A DNA stretch of 64,000 nt from Streptomyces sp. NBC_01276 (GCF_041435355.1 NZ_CP108442.1:3038001-3102000); one strand, 5' to 3'; shown: positions 37,218 to 46,400, counted from the stretch's first letter. Program-made: numbers and translations. The notes: generated by a model not told the origin, from the sequence alone.

Positions 37218-37428
37218 GTTCCAGCCGGGAAGGCTGCTGGCGGGGCTGGTGCTGACCGCCGTCGGCGGGCTGTACCTGCTCGACGCGACCGGTGAGACCG
37301 ACCTGCCGTGGTACCTGGTCGTCCCGATGGCCGTCGGCGGCCTCACGCTCGCCGCGCTGGTCGGGCTGGTCACCCACGCGGTGCGCCGGGATCAGCGCGA
37401 CCGGCGCAGGGAATCCAGCGACAGGTAG
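37204..37428 (+). CDS. small two-helix membrane protein
   Basis: A 74-residue protein, VRRHEFQPGRLLAGLVLTAVGG..., with two hydrophobic segments and a basic C-terminus (RRDQRDRRRESSDR). The GTG at 37204 lies 6 bases after GGAGG and overlaps the end of the PspC gene by 14 bases, so it is co-translated with it. This small partner may act with the LiaF-like protein. Its end overlaps the convergent DoxX gene by 37 bases. Confidence 0.8.
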   Translation: MRRHEFQPGRLLAGLVLTAVGGLYLLDATGETDLPWYLVVPMAVGGLTLAALVGLVTHAVRRDQRDRRRESSDR

Positions 37429-37880
37429 GGCGCCCCGGCCATGACCAGCGGGGTCCAGGCCATCAGGTAGATCAGGTCGTTGCCGTAGTAGTACGGGGTG
37501 ACCGCCCAGGACACCGTGAGCCACAGGCTGAGGGAGATCAACGCCCCGCCGGCGGCCGCGATCCGGGTCAGCAGTCCGGCGAGGACGCCGAGGCCGACGA
37601 GGATCTCACCGATCGCGATGGCGATGCCGAAGCCGACGGGCGCCTTCAGTGCCAGGTCGACCAGGGCCGGGACGGCGGCGGTGTCGTGCACCCCGCGCAT
37701 GATCTCGCCGATGGAGCCGGTACCGGTCGCGGAGAGGAAGGCGGGGTCGGTGAGCTTGTCGAGCCCCGCGTACACGAAGGTCACGCCGAGGAAGATCCGC
37801 AGGGGGAGGAGCGCGTGGCGGGAGGCCGTCTCCTGGAGAACGGAGATCCGCTTCCCGGAAGGCACGTCAGTTCGGGTCAC
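37392..37880 (-). CDS. DoxX-family membrane protein
   Basis: A 162-residue protein with four hydrophobic helices. DoxX features: LPLRIFLGVTFVYAGLDKLTDPAFL at the start and GIAIAIGEILVGLGVLAGLLTRIAA in the middle. The family is linked to thiol-redox and terminal-oxidase functions; the precise role here is unknown. GTG start at 37880. It is followed upstream by a membrane protein gene 18 bp away on the same strand, so the two are probably one operon. Confidence 0.9.
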   Translation of the reverse strand: MTRTDVPSGKRISVLQETASRHALLPLRIFLGVTFVYAGLDKLTDPAFLSATGTGSIGEIMRGVHDTAAVPALVDLALKAPVGFGIAIAIGEILVGLGVLAGLLTRIAAAGGALISLSLWLTVSWAVTPYYYGNDLIYLMAWTPLVMAGAPYLSLDSLRRSR

Positions 37881-37898
37881 GCCCCATGTGTACCCCGT

Positions 37899-39164
37899 TC
37901 ACTCGGCCACGTCGATGGCGTAGCGGTTCGATTCCACCCCTGCGGCGGTCACCACCTGGACCTCGGTGCGCCCCGGTTCCACTTCCGCCGGCACCGGAAC
38001 GGTCAGCACCGCGTCCGAGGGATTGGTGAATCCGCCCGCCACCGGAACCAGCGGCACGTGGACGTGGACGGCCCCGATCCGCACCACCAGCCGGGCGAGC
38101 ATCTCCGGGGTCTGCGCCCCGGGCGGTACGAAGCCCACGCCCCGGATCTCGATGTCGTCCCCGGGGCGGACGGCGGCGTCCAGGTCCCCGGGCTCCCGTC
38201 TGCGCACCACCGACAGCACGAGCGGACGGCTCCCCTCGGCGTACTTGGCCGCCAGGTAGACCACGGCCGACAGCGCCACCAGCATCGCCAGCGACCACGG
38301 CAGCCGCGGCAGCCGGTCCGGGAAGCGGGCCAGCGACACCGCCGCGTAGGCCAGCACCACCGTGGAGACCAGCACGTACTGGGCGTCGGTGAAGCTCCCC
38401 CGGCCCGCGTCGTCGGTGAGCAGGTCGGCCCCGGAGGGGCGGTCCGCCGGCAGCTTCTGGAGCCGCTGCCCCATGATCCGTACGGAGACCACCCGGCGCA
38501 CCAGCACCGCGACCCCGGAGGTCAGGCCGAGGACCGCGAGGAGGGGCAGCGCCCGGCCCAGCGAGAGCCCGGCGTAGAGGGCGTCCCGGTCGGGGCCGGG
38601 CGAGGAGGCCGCCAGGCGCAGCGCGGGCAGCAGCGCGGCGAAGGAGGTCAGCACCAGCCAGGCCGCCGGGACCGCCTTGGAGGTGGACAGCCGGTTGTCC
38701 TCGCCGACCAGCGGGGCCAGCAGCCCTCCGCGCAGCGACTGGGCCCGCGCGGCGAGGGTGAGCAGCCCGGCGAGCACCACGGCGGCGAGGAGCCCGGCGG
38801 TGCGGGCGGTGGACCAGCCGGTGCCGAGGGCGGTGCCGACCTGCACCACCAGCAGGACGCCGGCGGCGATCCACAGGACGAGGACGGCCCGCCGGGAGAG
38901 CAGGTACAGCCAGGAGTGCCCGGCCTCCCGGCCCCGGTCGGCGACCGTGCGGGCGGACAGGGTCAGTTCGTCGGAAACCCACTGGCGGGAGGCGCCGAGG
39001 GAGTGGGCCACGGCGGCCGGGACCCCGTGTCCGGCGGCGAACTCGTCGCGCTTCTCCAGGAAGGCGGCCACCGCCCGGCGGTGGCCCTCCCGGGCTCCGT
39101 GGGGGCAGTCGTCGCAGGTGCAGCCGCCGCCGTGGGTGCTTCGAGGGATCTCTTGGACAGCCAC
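37899..39164 (-). CDS. multi-pass membrane protein with C-terminal IPT-like domain
   Basis: A 421-residue protein. The N-terminus carries a Cys/His cluster (GGGCTCDDCPHG, about residues 12-23) that could bind metal. About eight hydrophobic helices follow, then a C-terminal beta-rich region (GDDIEIRGVGFVPPG...TEVQVVTAAGVESNRYAIDV) resembling an IPT/TIG immunoglobulin-like fold. GTG start at 39164. It precedes the DoxX gene by 18 bp. No specific function is recognised. Confidence 0.8.
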   Translation of the reverse strand: MAVQEIPRSTHGGGCTCDDCPHGAREGHRRAVAAFLEKRDEFAAGHGVPAAVAHSLGASRQWVSDELTLSARTVADRGREAGHSWLYLLSRRAVLVLWIAAGVLLVVQVGTALGTGWSTARTAGLLAAVVLAGLLTLAARAQSLRGGLLAPLVGEDNRLSTSKAVPAAWLVLTSFAALLPALRLAASSPGPDRDALYAGLSLGRALPLLAVLGLTSGVAVLVRRVVSVRIMGQRLQKLPADRPSGADLLTDDAGRGSFTDAQYVLVSTVVLAYAAVSLARFPDRLPRLPWSLAMLVALSAVVYLAAKYAEGSRPLVLSVVRRREPGDLDAAVRPGDDIEIRGVGFVPPGAQTPEMLARLVVRIGAVHVHVPLVPVAGGFTNPSDAVLTVPVPAEVEPGRTEVQVVTAAGVESNRYAIDVAE

Positions 39165-39266
39165 GTGCGTGCCGCCTCTCTGAACTCCGGTGCAATGCCA
39201 GCGAATTGTGCACCACTGCGGCAGTGCTCCGGATTGCGCACGATGTCAGAGCAGGTGATTAACCGT

Positions 39267-40037
39267 TCATGATGTTGACGCCACCCCTCCGGGCGCCTCC
39301 CGCAGCGGCTGGTAGCTCACCCACGCGGCCAGGTCCGAGCCGAAGCGCCCGCGCGTGGCCACGGCGCTGCGGTGGTCGATGGGCACCGGCTTCCCGGCCG
39401 CCCGCGCGATCAGCTGCACCTGCGCGGCCCGCTCCGCCGCGAGGAACCACCACAGCGCCGCCTCCACCGAGTCCCCGACGGTCAGCAGCCCGCGGTTGCG
39501 CAGGACCAGCGCCTTGTACGGGCCGAGCGCGCGCCCGATCCGCGCCGGGTCCTCCGCGCCCGCGAACTCGTCGAGCAGCGCGTGGTCCTCGTAGAAGGCG
39601 CAGGCCTCCTCGGTGATGGGGGCCAGCAGTTCCCCGAGGCAGGCCAGCGCCCTGCCGTACGGGCCCTGCGTGCGCACGACCGCCACCACGCCCGGCCGTT
39701 CCCGGTGGACGGCGGCGTGCACGGCGAACGCCAGCTGGTTCACGCGCCGCTCCCCGCGGAGCACCCGCCCCTCCCCGTCGACCAGCAGCAGGTCGTCGGG
39801 GGTGAGGGCGCCGAAGGCCCGCCCGAAGGGGTTCACCCAGTAGCAGTCCTCGAACTCCGGGTCCCGTACGGAGACCTGGCCGGCCACCCCGTCCTCGTAC
39901 CCGAGCCGCCCCAGCAGCCGCAGCCCCTCGGCGAGCCGGGCCTTGCGGTGGGCGCGGGTCTCCCCGGCGGTGGCGAAGACCGGCGGCATCGCGAAGCCGA
40001 GCCGCTCGACGGGCACGGGTACGGGCCGCTCGGCCAT
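39267..40037 (-). CDS. class II aldolase/adducin-family protein, zinc ligands lost
   Basis: A 256-residue protein of the AraD/FucA aldolase fold. It is recognised by LGYEDGVAGQVSVRDPE, WVNPFGRAFGALTPDDLLLVD, ITEEACAFYEDHALLDEFAG and the LLTVGDSVEAALWW segment. The metal-binding histidines are missing. The usual HxH before the S/G-P-Y-G stretch reads R122-T-Q124, and NHGLLTVG reads N-R182-GLLTVG. It therefore probably does not carry out the zinc aldol reaction. GGAGGAG precedes the ATG at 40037; the frame's extension to 40100 is unlikely. Confidence 0.85.
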   Translation of the reverse strand: MAERPVPVPVERLGFAMPPVFATAGETRAHRKARLAEGLRLLGRLGYEDGVAGQVSVRDPEFEDCYWVNPFGRAFGALTPDDLLLVDGEGRVLRGERRVNQLAFAVHAAVHRERPGVVAVVRTQGPYGRALACLGELLAPITEEACAFYEDHALLDEFAGAEDPARIGRALGPYKALVLRNRGLLTVGDSVEAALWWFLAAERAAQVQLIARAAGKPVPIDHRSAVATRGRFGSDLAAWVSYQPLREAPGGVASTS

Positions 40038-40108
40038 GTCAGCTCCTCCAGACTCCCAAGGTCGCGGCGCAAGGTACCGGCGCCCGCCCGAAGAGGCCAT
40101 ACACGCGG

Positions 40109-40143
40109 CGAAGCCGCCGCCCCCGAGGGGAACGGCGGCTTCG
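40109..40143 (-). terminator. terminator downstream of guaA
   Basis: Perfect 11-bp stem (CGAAGCCGCCG, 40109-40119, with 40133-40143) and additional CCCC/GGGG pairing in the loop, 27 bases past the guaA stop. Confidence 0.75.
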
Positions 40144-40169
40144 TCACGCGCTGCGGGGTACGGGTGGGA

Positions 40170-41762
40170 CTACTCCCACTCGATGGTGCCCGGGGGCTTG
40201 CTCGTGCAGTCGAGGACCACGCGGTTCACGTCCGGCACCTCGTTGGTGATCCGGGTGGAGATCTTGGCGAGGACCTCGTACGGCATGCGCGTCCAGTCGG
40301 CCGTCATGGCGTCCTCGGAGGAGACGGGGCGCAGCACGATCGGGTGGCCGTAGGTGCGGCCGTCACCCTGGACGCCCACGCTGCGGACGTCGGCGAGCAG
40401 GACGACCGGGCACTGCCAGATCTCCCGGTCCAGGCCGGCCGCGGTGAGCTCGTGGCGGGCGATGGCGTCGGCCTCGCGCAGCAGGTCCAGGCGCTCCTTG
40501 GTGACCTCGCCGACGATGCGGATGCCGAGGCCGGGGCCGGGGAAGGGCTGGCGCTGGACGATCTCCTCGGGCAGGCCGAGCTCCTGGCCGACCATCCGGA
40601 CCTCGTCCTTGAACAGCTGGCGCAGCGGCTCGACGAGCTCGAACTCGATGTCGTCGGGCAGACCGCCCACGTTGTGGTGGGACTTGATGTTGGCGGTGCC
40701 GGTGCCGCCGCCGGACTCGACGACGTCCGGGTACAGGGTGCCCTGCACCAGGAAGGCCACCGCCGGGCCGTCCTCCTGGAGGATCTCCAGCTGCGCCTGC
40801 TCGAAGACGCGGATGAACTCGCGGCCGATGATCTTGCGCTTGGTCTCCGGGTCGGAGACGCCGGCCAGCGCGTTCAGGAAGCGCTCCTGGGCGTCGACGA
40901 CCTTCAGCTGGACGCCGGTGGCGGCCACGAAGTCCTTCTCGACCTGCTCGGTCTCACCCTTGCGCATCAGACCGTGGTCGACGTACACGCAGGTCAGCTG
41001 CGAGCCGATGGCCTTCTGCACGAGGGCCGCGGCGACGGCGGAGTCCACGCCGCCGGAGAGGCCGCAGATGGCGCGCTTGTCGCCGACCTGCTCGCGGATG
41101 GCCGCGATCTGCTCCTCGACGATGTTGCCGGTGGTCCAGGTCGGGGACAGGCCCGCGCCCCGGTAGAGGAAGTGCTCCAGCACCTGCTGGCCGTGCGTGG
41201 AGTGCATGACCTCGGGGTGGTACTGGACCCCGTACAGCCTCTTCTCGTCGTTCTCGAAGGCCGCGACCGGGACGACGTCGGTCGACGCGGTGACGGAGAA
41301 GCCCTCGGGGGCGGCGGAGCAGGCGTCGCCGTGGGACATCCAGACCGACTGGCTCTCGGGGGTGCCCTCGAAGAGCGTCGAGCCGGACTTGGAGACGGCC
41401 AGCGGGGTGCGGCCGTACTCGCGCGCACCGGAGTTGTCGACGGTGCCGCCGAGGGTGGTCGCCATCAGCTGGAAGCCGTAGCACATGCCGAAGACGGGGA
41501 CGCCGGCCTCGAAGAGGGCGCGGGCGTCGTCCAGGCGCGGGGCACCCTCCTCGTACACGGAGGACGGACCGCCGGAGAGGATGATCGCCTTGGGGTCCTT
41601 GGCGAGCATCTCGGCCACGGGCATCGTGCTGGGCACGATCTCGCTGTAGACCCGTGCCTCGCGGACGCGGCGGGCGATGAGCTGGGCGTACTGGGCGCCG
41701 AAGTCGACGACGAGAACCGTGTCCGGGGCGCTGTCGTGGGCGGCGGAGGGTGCTTCTGGCAC
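40170..41762 (-). CDS. guaA: GMP synthase (glutamine-hydrolysing)
   Basis: A 530-residue GuaA converting XMP to GMP. The class I glutaminase domain has the nucleophile Cys in GMCYGFQL and HPEV of the triad. The ATP-pyrophosphatase P-loop is GLSGGVDSA, and the C-terminal dimerisation domain ends KPPGTIEWE as in the family. GTG start at 41762 with GGAAGG upstream; the longer open frame to 42146 lacks family similarity. Transcribed alone, with a hairpin behind it. Confidence 0.97.
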   Translation of the reverse strand: MPEAPSAAHDSAPDTVLVVDFGAQYAQLIARRVREARVYSEIVPSTMPVAEMLAKDPKAIILSGGPSSVYEEGAPRLDDARALFEAGVPVFGMCYGFQLMATTLGGTVDNSGAREYGRTPLAVSKSGSTLFEGTPESQSVWMSHGDACSAAPEGFSVTASTDVVPVAAFENDEKRLYGVQYHPEVMHSTHGQQVLEHFLYRGAGLSPTWTTGNIVEEQIAAIREQVGDKRAICGLSGGVDSAVAAALVQKAIGSQLTCVYVDHGLMRKGETEQVEKDFVAATGVQLKVVDAQERFLNALAGVSDPETKRKIIGREFIRVFEQAQLEILQEDGPAVAFLVQGTLYPDVVESGGGTGTANIKSHHNVGGLPDDIEFELVEPLRQLFKDEVRMVGQELGLPEEIVQRQPFPGPGLGIRIVGEVTKERLDLLREADAIARHELTAAGLDREIWQCPVVLLADVRSVGVQGDGRTYGHPIVLRPVSSEDAMTADWTRMPYEVLAKISTRITNEVPDVNRVVLDCTSKPPGTIEWE

Positions 41763-41940
41763 GGGGCAGGCCTTCCGGCGGAAGAGGGTGGCTGTTTTGT
41801 CGATTCTACCGGTGGCGGCACCCGCCGTTTTGTCGCACCATCCGAGTCCCCCACCGCCGTGACGCGCCGCGACGCCCCGCTCACAGCGCTTGCCGGATCC
41901 GCACCGGTCGCGCGCGGGCCGTCTCACGATGCGGGCCCGG

Positions 41941-41971
41941 TTGACCGGGGGGTGGGCCGGAGGGTAATAAT
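41941..41971 (+). promoter_or_regulatory. promoter of chorismate mutase leader
   Basis: TTGACC (41941-41946), 19 bases, then AATAAT (41966-41971), a good vegetative promoter. The leader-peptide ATG follows after 7 bases, so the leader RNA should begin at the start codon. Confidence 0.6.
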
Positions 41972-41978
41972 CCGTTCC

Positions 41979-42047
41979 ATGCGCAAGCAGCTGAGCTTCC
42001 TCTTTACCTATGGCACCGGCCGGTCCGGTCGCCATGGGTCTTCGTGA
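41979..42047 (+). CDS. leader peptide of chorismate mutase attenuator
   Basis: A 22-codon frame, [14 protein letters not shown]..., ending TGA at 42047. It contains a Phe-Leu-Phe-Thr-Tyr run (codons 7-11), the amino acids made from chorismate mutase's product. It begins at the expected transcription start (leaderless), and a perfect terminator hairpin lies 24 bases after its stop, ahead of the chorismate mutase gene. This is the layout of ribosome-mediated attenuation. The leader ends in Arg/Gly/Ser codons overlapping GGCCGGTCCGG, which could pair with the terminator arm. Confidence 0.65.
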   Translation: MRKQLSFLFTYGTGRSGRHGSS

Positions 42048-42070
42048 TGCTCGCTTGAGCCGCTGACTTC

Positions 42071-42108
42071 CCAGAGCGCCCCGGTCCGACAGGACCGGGG
42101 CGCTCTGG
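42071..42108 (+). terminator. attenuator terminator before chorismate mutase
   Basis: Perfect 17-bp stem (42071-42087 with 42092-42108) and a 4-nt loop (GACA), located between leader peptide and structural gene and 52 bases before the chorismate mutase start. A transcript from the leader promoter must read through it. Confidence 0.85.
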
Positions 42109-42160
42109 CGTTCCGCGGGACTGGCGGACCTCCCCCGATCGTCCACGAGGAGAGAACGAC

Positions 42161-42430
42161 ATGTCCGTCATCACCACCGCCGCCACCCCCGAAGAGCTCA
42201 TCGCCGACAGCCGCGAGCGGATCGACGCCATCGACGACCGCATCATCGGGCTGATCCAGGAGCGGACGGCCGTGTCCACGGTCATCCAGGAGGCCCGGAT
42301 CGCCGCCGGGGGCCGCCGCGTGCACCTCTCACGCGAGATGGAGGTGCTCGCGCACTGGAGCGACGCCCTCGGCAAGCCCGGCACCGCGCTCGCGATGACC
42401 CTGCTGGAGCTGTGCCGGGGCCGCGTCTGA
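42161..42430 (+). CDS. chorismate mutase (AroQ type)
   Basis: An 89-residue small all-helical chorismate mutase, making prephenate for Phe and Tyr. The AroQ pattern is clear: [33 protein letters not shown], with conserved R/D/K-like positions and the second helix region [30 protein letters not shown] is upstream. It is controlled, I infer, by the preceding leader peptide and terminator. A UUCG-type hairpin overlaps its stop codon. Confidence 0.93.
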   Translation: MSVITTAATPEELIADSRERIDAIDDRIIGLIQERTAVSTVIQEARIAAGGRRVHLSREMEVLAHWSDALGKPGTALAMTLLELCRGRV

Positions 42431-42449
42431 CGGGTGTTCGTCACCCGTC
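42429..42449 (+). terminator. terminator of chorismate mutase gene
   Basis: 8-bp perfect stem GACGGGTG (42429-42436)/42442-42449 with a TTCGT loop, starting within the stop codon. Confidence 0.7.
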
Positions 42450-42635
42450 CGGGTCGTGACCGGCCCCACCGGGCTTCGTTCTGGGTGTAGTCCGCGTCAG
42501 CCAGGCGCGGGTCCGCAGCACCACGCGTGGCTCCACGGGAGCGATGAGACGTGCCGCCCGAGGGCGCGCGTCGTGGGACCTCGCTCCCTCGCGTGACCGG
42601 ACGGCAGGGGACAGCAGCCCGGTCACCCCATGAGG

Positions 42636-42669
42636 ACGGCCGGCCCGGGGGACGCCCCGGGTCGGCCGT
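42636..42669 (-). terminator. terminator of LAXTG protein gene
   Basis: 15-bp stem (42636-42650 with 42655-42669, one mismatch) and 4-nt loop, 19 bases past the stop codon on the minus strand. Confidence 0.75.
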
Positions 42670-42687
42670 TCCGCGTGTCCGGCTCCG

Positions 42688-44391
42688 CTACGCGCGGCCC
42701 GCGCCTCGGCGACGAAAGGCCAGGAACAGCGCGCCCCCGGCGGCCACCAGCGCGGCCCCCGCGAAGCCGACCAGGCCCGCCGTGCTGCCGGTGGAGGCCA
42801 GCGGACCGCCGCCCGAGGAGGTCTTCGGCGGCGTGGTCCCGGCGCTCGGGGTGGCCGACGGCGAAGCGGAGGCCGACGCCGAGGCGGTCGGCTTCGGCGC
42901 CGTCGCGGAGGGGCTCGGAGCGGGACCGCTCGGGTTCACCGTGATGGTGGCCAGGTTGTTGGCCAGGACCGGGTCGAAGGGGTGCCGCTGGGGTTCGCCC
43001 CCGGGGCCGGGCCGGCCGACCGTGATGGCGCCGCGGGCGTCCGGGACGGCCTTGTCGATCCGCAGCTCGAAGGGGAACTCCGCCTTCTCGGACTCCAGCA
43101 GCGACGAACCGGTGCTGCAGAGGTAGCGGGGCGCCGCCGCGGTGCCGGCGGAGCGGCACGCCGCGGGGGCCGTGAGCACCTTCACGCCCGGCGGGACCAC
43201 CACGTCCACGACGGCCGCCGGGGTGGTGGAGCGGGGGTCGAAGACCCAGGCCGGGCCCTGGTTGCGCACGGCGACCGCGGCCTTGACGGTGGCGCCGGCC
43301 TTGCCCTTGACGACGAGGGGCTCGGCCGCGAGGTCGGCGGTGTTCGGGACGGCGAAGTCGAACTCGCGCCGGTTGTCGGCCGGGTTGAGGTCGGGACCCC
43401 GCAGCGCCGGGGTGAGGGCCGCGGCCCTCTTCTTGGCGGTGAGCTTGCGGCCGGCGCCCTGACCGGTGCCCGTTGCGGTCCCGGGGGTCTTGCCCGCGGG
43501 GTCCTTCGCGCTCTGGTCACCGGGCTTCGCGTCCGCGCCCGTCTGCGCCTGCTCCGTCTTCACCGGGGCCGCGGCCGGGTAGATCCCGTAGCCGAGCAGC
43601 TCGGCGCGGGCGTGACCGGTGGCCTTCAGGTGCAGGGGGCTGTCGCCCGCCAGCTCGTAGCTGGCATCGGCCTCGAACTCCCCGTCGACCGTGCAGATCG
43701 CGGTGGTGGAGGTGCGCGTGGTGCGGTACTCGCAGTTGTCGTACCGCTCGGCCAGCTCCATCCCGCGGCTGGCCTCCAGCTCCAGGACGACGCCCTTCGC
43801 GGACTGCGTGCCCCGGTTGGAGAAGGCCAGGGGCAGCGGCTGGCTCTCGCCCGGCTTCGGGTCCCGCTTGAGCGCCATCTCCCCCATGACCAGGTCGGGA
43901 CCGCCGACCGTGACGGCGGTGACGGCGGAGCGCACCGTGGCCCCGGAGACCGCGCCGGTGACCCGGATCTCGCCGGAGTCCTTGTTCTTGGCGTCCTTCG
44001 CGGCGGTGACCTCCAGGACGACGCCGGGACGGGAGCCGGGGCGCACCCCCTGCTCGGTGCAGACGAGGGTGCTCGCGACGGGCTTGCACTTGGCGGCCCG
44101 GCCGGTCCCGCCGGCGGCCGCCTCCCGGACCGAGGCCACGCCCGCGACCTTGGTCAGGTCGACGGTGAAGGTGACCTCGGTGCCGATGCCCTCGGCGGTG
44201 CCCGGATAGTCCAGGCGCACGTCCAGGGCGACCGGCTTCGGGGAGCCCGCGGCCGGGTGGAGCGGGAGGGCGAGGGCGGCCGGAGCCGTCAGCGTGAGGA
44301 CGGGTTCCGCGGCGTACGCGGGGGTGATGGCGGTGGCCAGCCCCGCGGCGACCAGGCCGCAGGCGGCCGGCAGGGAGATGCGCTGTCTCAT
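42688..44391 (-). CDS. LAXTG cell-wall-anchored surface protein
   Basis: A 567-residue secreted protein. The signal peptide is MRQRISLPAACGLVAAGLAT... ending TPAYA-A. The body has beta-rich repeats with paired Cys residues, DUF11-like (NRGTQSAKGVVLELEASRGME). The C-terminus has a Ser/Pro/Ala-rich spacer, the sortase motif LASTG (near residues 531-535), a hydrophobic helix (GLVGFAGAALVAAGGALFLAF) and a basic tail RRRGAGRA. It should be anchored by a class E sortase, which is not in the window. AGGGGG upstream sets the ATG at 44391. Confidence 0.88.
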   Translation of the reverse strand: MRQRISLPAACGLVAAGLATAITPAYAAEPVLTLTAPAALALPLHPAAGSPKPVALDVRLDYPGTAEGIGTEVTFTVDLTKVAGVASVREAAAGGTGRAAKCKPVASTLVCTEQGVRPGSRPGVVLEVTAAKDAKNKDSGEIRVTGAVSGATVRSAVTAVTVGGPDLVMGEMALKRDPKPGESQPLPLAFSNRGTQSAKGVVLELEASRGMELAERYDNCEYRTTRTSTTAICTVDGEFEADASYELAGDSPLHLKATGHARAELLGYGIYPAAAPVKTEQAQTGADAKPGDQSAKDPAGKTPGTATGTGQGAGRKLTAKKRAAALTPALRGPDLNPADNRREFDFAVPNTADLAAEPLVVKGKAGATVKAAVAVRNQGPAWVFDPRSTTPAAVVDVVVPPGVKVLTAPAACRSAGTAAAPRYLCSTGSSLLESEKAEFPFELRIDKAVPDARGAITVGRPGPGGEPQRHPFDPVLANNLATITVNPSGPAPSPSATAPKPTASASASASPSATPSAGTTPPKTSSGGGPLASTGSTAGLVGFAGAALVAAGGALFLAFRRRGAGRA

Positions 44392-44511
44392 GCCCCCTGT
44401 GACCGCCGGACCCCGGCGACAGTTGCACTCCTGGGCATGTGACCGACACCACACCCCTGCCGGAAGGATTCCGGTACAACCTTCTCCGGCAACCGCCTGT
44501 CCACTCTTGTA

Positions 44512-44558
44512 CCGCGGTGAGTACCGCGCTCGGAGGGGGAGCGCGGTACTCATCGCGG
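44512..44558 (-). terminator. terminator of GMC oxidoreductase gene
   Basis: 20-bp stem (44512-44531 with 44539-44558, one mismatch) around a 7-nt loop, directly abutting the stop codon at 44559. Confidence 0.85.
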
Positions 44559-46340
44559 TCAGTGCTCGGGTTCCGGTTGCCTCGGGGGCACCGCGGGGAC
44601 CGCCAGGAAGGGCAGCCGCAACGCACCGAAGGCCTCCTTCGGGACGGCCGGCCGGGCCGGCTCCACCGCCGCGAGACGCACGTACGCCGCGCCCTGCTCG
44701 GGCCGCGGGTCCTCCTCGCCGTTGTTCGGCCAGTACGACATCGCCCGCTCGGCCTGCGCCGTGATCGTCAGGGACGGGTTGACCCCGAGGTTCGCGGAGA
44801 CCGCCGCACCGTCGACGACGGAGATGCCCGGGTGCCCGTAGAGCCGGTGGTACGGGTCCACCACGCCCTCCTCGGGCGAGGCGCCGATCGGGCAGCCGCC
44901 GAGGAAGTGCGCGGTGAGCGGGGTGCCCATCAGTTCGCCGACGTTGCTGCCCGGGAAGCCGTTGATCTCCTCGGCCAGCAGGGTCGCGGCCCGGGTGGCC
45001 TCCTCGATCTGCACCGGGTTGGGGGCGCCGTGCCCCTGGCGGGCCGTCAGCAGGCCTTTCCCGATGCCGCCGGGCTTGCGGTAGGTCGTCAGCGAGTTGT
45101 CGAGGGACTGCATGACCAGACCGATGATGGTCCGCTCCGACCAGCGGCGGTTGGACAGCGAGCGGGCCAGCTGCACGGGGTGCTTCGCGGTGCGGGCGAA
45201 CCAGGCCCGGACCCGGTGGCGGCCGTAGGGCACCTGGAGGATGGTCAGGAACCCCATGGCGTTGGAGCCCTTGCCGTAGCGGACGGGCTCGATGTGGGTG
45301 TCGGCGTCGGGGTGCACGGAGGAGGTGATGGCCACGCCCCGGGTGAAGTCCGCCGTCCGGTCGGCCCCGTGCCGCCTGCGGTAGCGGCGGTCGTCGGTCT
45401 GGGCGCCGACCAGGCCCTCGGAGTTGGTGCGGGTGAGGTCGCCGAGCCGGTCCGACAGCCGGGGCAGTTCGCCCCGGTCCTTCATGGTGTGCAGCAGGGT
45501 CTGGGTTCCGTAGGTGCCCGCCGCGACGACGACGTAGCGCGCCCGGAGCACCTTGGCCCGGCCCGTGCGGCGGTGGTCGGTGGGCACGGTGCGGACCCGG
45601 TAGCCGCCGTCCGGGTGCTCGGCGAGCGCGGTGACGGTGGTCATGGGGTGGATGACGGCCCCCGCCCGCTCGGCCAGGTGCAGGTAGTTCTCGTTCAGGG
45701 TGTTCTTGGCCCCGTGCCGGCAGCCCGTCATGCACTCCCCGCACTCGGTGCAGGAGGTGCGGGAAGGCCCGGCGCCGCCGAAGTAGGGGTCGGGCACCCG
45801 CTCCCCGGGCCGCACCCGCGCCCCGCCGTCGGCGTCCCGGCCGTCGCCGAAGAACACCCCGACCGGCGCCATGTGGAAGGAGTCCCCCACGCCCATCTTC
45901 TCGGCGGCGGCCTTGAGGTGGACGTCGGAGGGGGTGAGCGTCGGGTTGAGGCGCACGCCGAGCATCCGCTTGGCCTGCTCGTAGTACGGGGCGAGCTCCT
46001 CGCGCCAGTCGGTGATGGACGCCCACTGCCGGTCCTCGAAGAAGGCGGTGGGCGGCACGTACAGGGTGTTGGCGTAGTTGAGCGAGCCGCCGCCCACCCC
46101 GGCGCCCGCGAGCACCATCACGTTGCCGAGGAGGTGGATGCGCTGGATCCCGTACAGCCCGAGGGCCGGCGCCCACAGGTAGTTGCGCAGGTCCCAGCTG
46201 TTGCGGGGCAGGCTCTCGCGGGTGAAGCGGCGTCCGGCCTCCAGGACGCCGACCCGGTAGCCCTTCTCGGTGAGCCGCAGCGCCGAGACCGACCCTCCGA
46301 AGCCCGATCCGATGACGATGACGTCGTAGTCGTACGACAC
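44559..46340 (-). CDS. FAD-dependent GMC oxidoreductase (cholesterol-oxidase-like)
   Basis: A 593-residue flavoprotein. The FAD-binding fingerprint is VIGSGFGGSVSALRLTEKG at the start, with GAGVGGGSLNYANTL and the GMC C-terminal motif GISVVDGAAVSANLGVNPSLTITAQAERAM. A four-Cys segment CTECGECMTGC (from about residue 192) resembles an Fe-S-type or structural Cys cluster and sets it apart from ordinary GMC oxidases. Substrate unknown; a sterol or other alcohol is possible. GTG start at 46340. Directly behind the aldehyde dehydrogenase gene, so alcohol-to-acid oxidation as a pair is plausible. Confidence 0.88.
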   Translation of the reverse strand: MSYDYDVIVIGSGFGGSVSALRLTEKGYRVGVLEAGRRFTRESLPRNSWDLRNYLWAPALGLYGIQRIHLLGNVMVLAGAGVGGGSLNYANTLYVPPTAFFEDRQWASITDWREELAPYYEQAKRMLGVRLNPTLTPSDVHLKAAAEKMGVGDSFHMAPVGVFFGDGRDADGGARVRPGERVPDPYFGGAGPSRTSCTECGECMTGCRHGAKNTLNENYLHLAERAGAVIHPMTTVTALAEHPDGGYRVRTVPTDHRRTGRAKVLRARYVVVAAGTYGTQTLLHTMKDRGELPRLSDRLGDLTRTNSEGLVGAQTDDRRYRRRHGADRTADFTRGVAITSSVHPDADTHIEPVRYGKGSNAMGFLTILQVPYGRHRVRAWFARTAKHPVQLARSLSNRRWSERTIIGLVMQSLDNSLTTYRKPGGIGKGLLTARQGHGAPNPVQIEEATRAATLLAEEINGFPGSNVGELMGTPLTAHFLGGCPIGASPEEGVVDPYHRLYGHPGISVVDGAAVSANLGVNPSLTITAQAERAMSYWPNNGEEDPRPEQGAAYVRLAAVEPARPAVPKEAFGALRLPFLAVPAVPPRQPEPEH

Positions 46341-46400
46341 TGCGTGTGCCTCCCGGGCGATCGTGTCTGAATCGGAGGGTCGGGCGCCGGCGGGCCGGGC

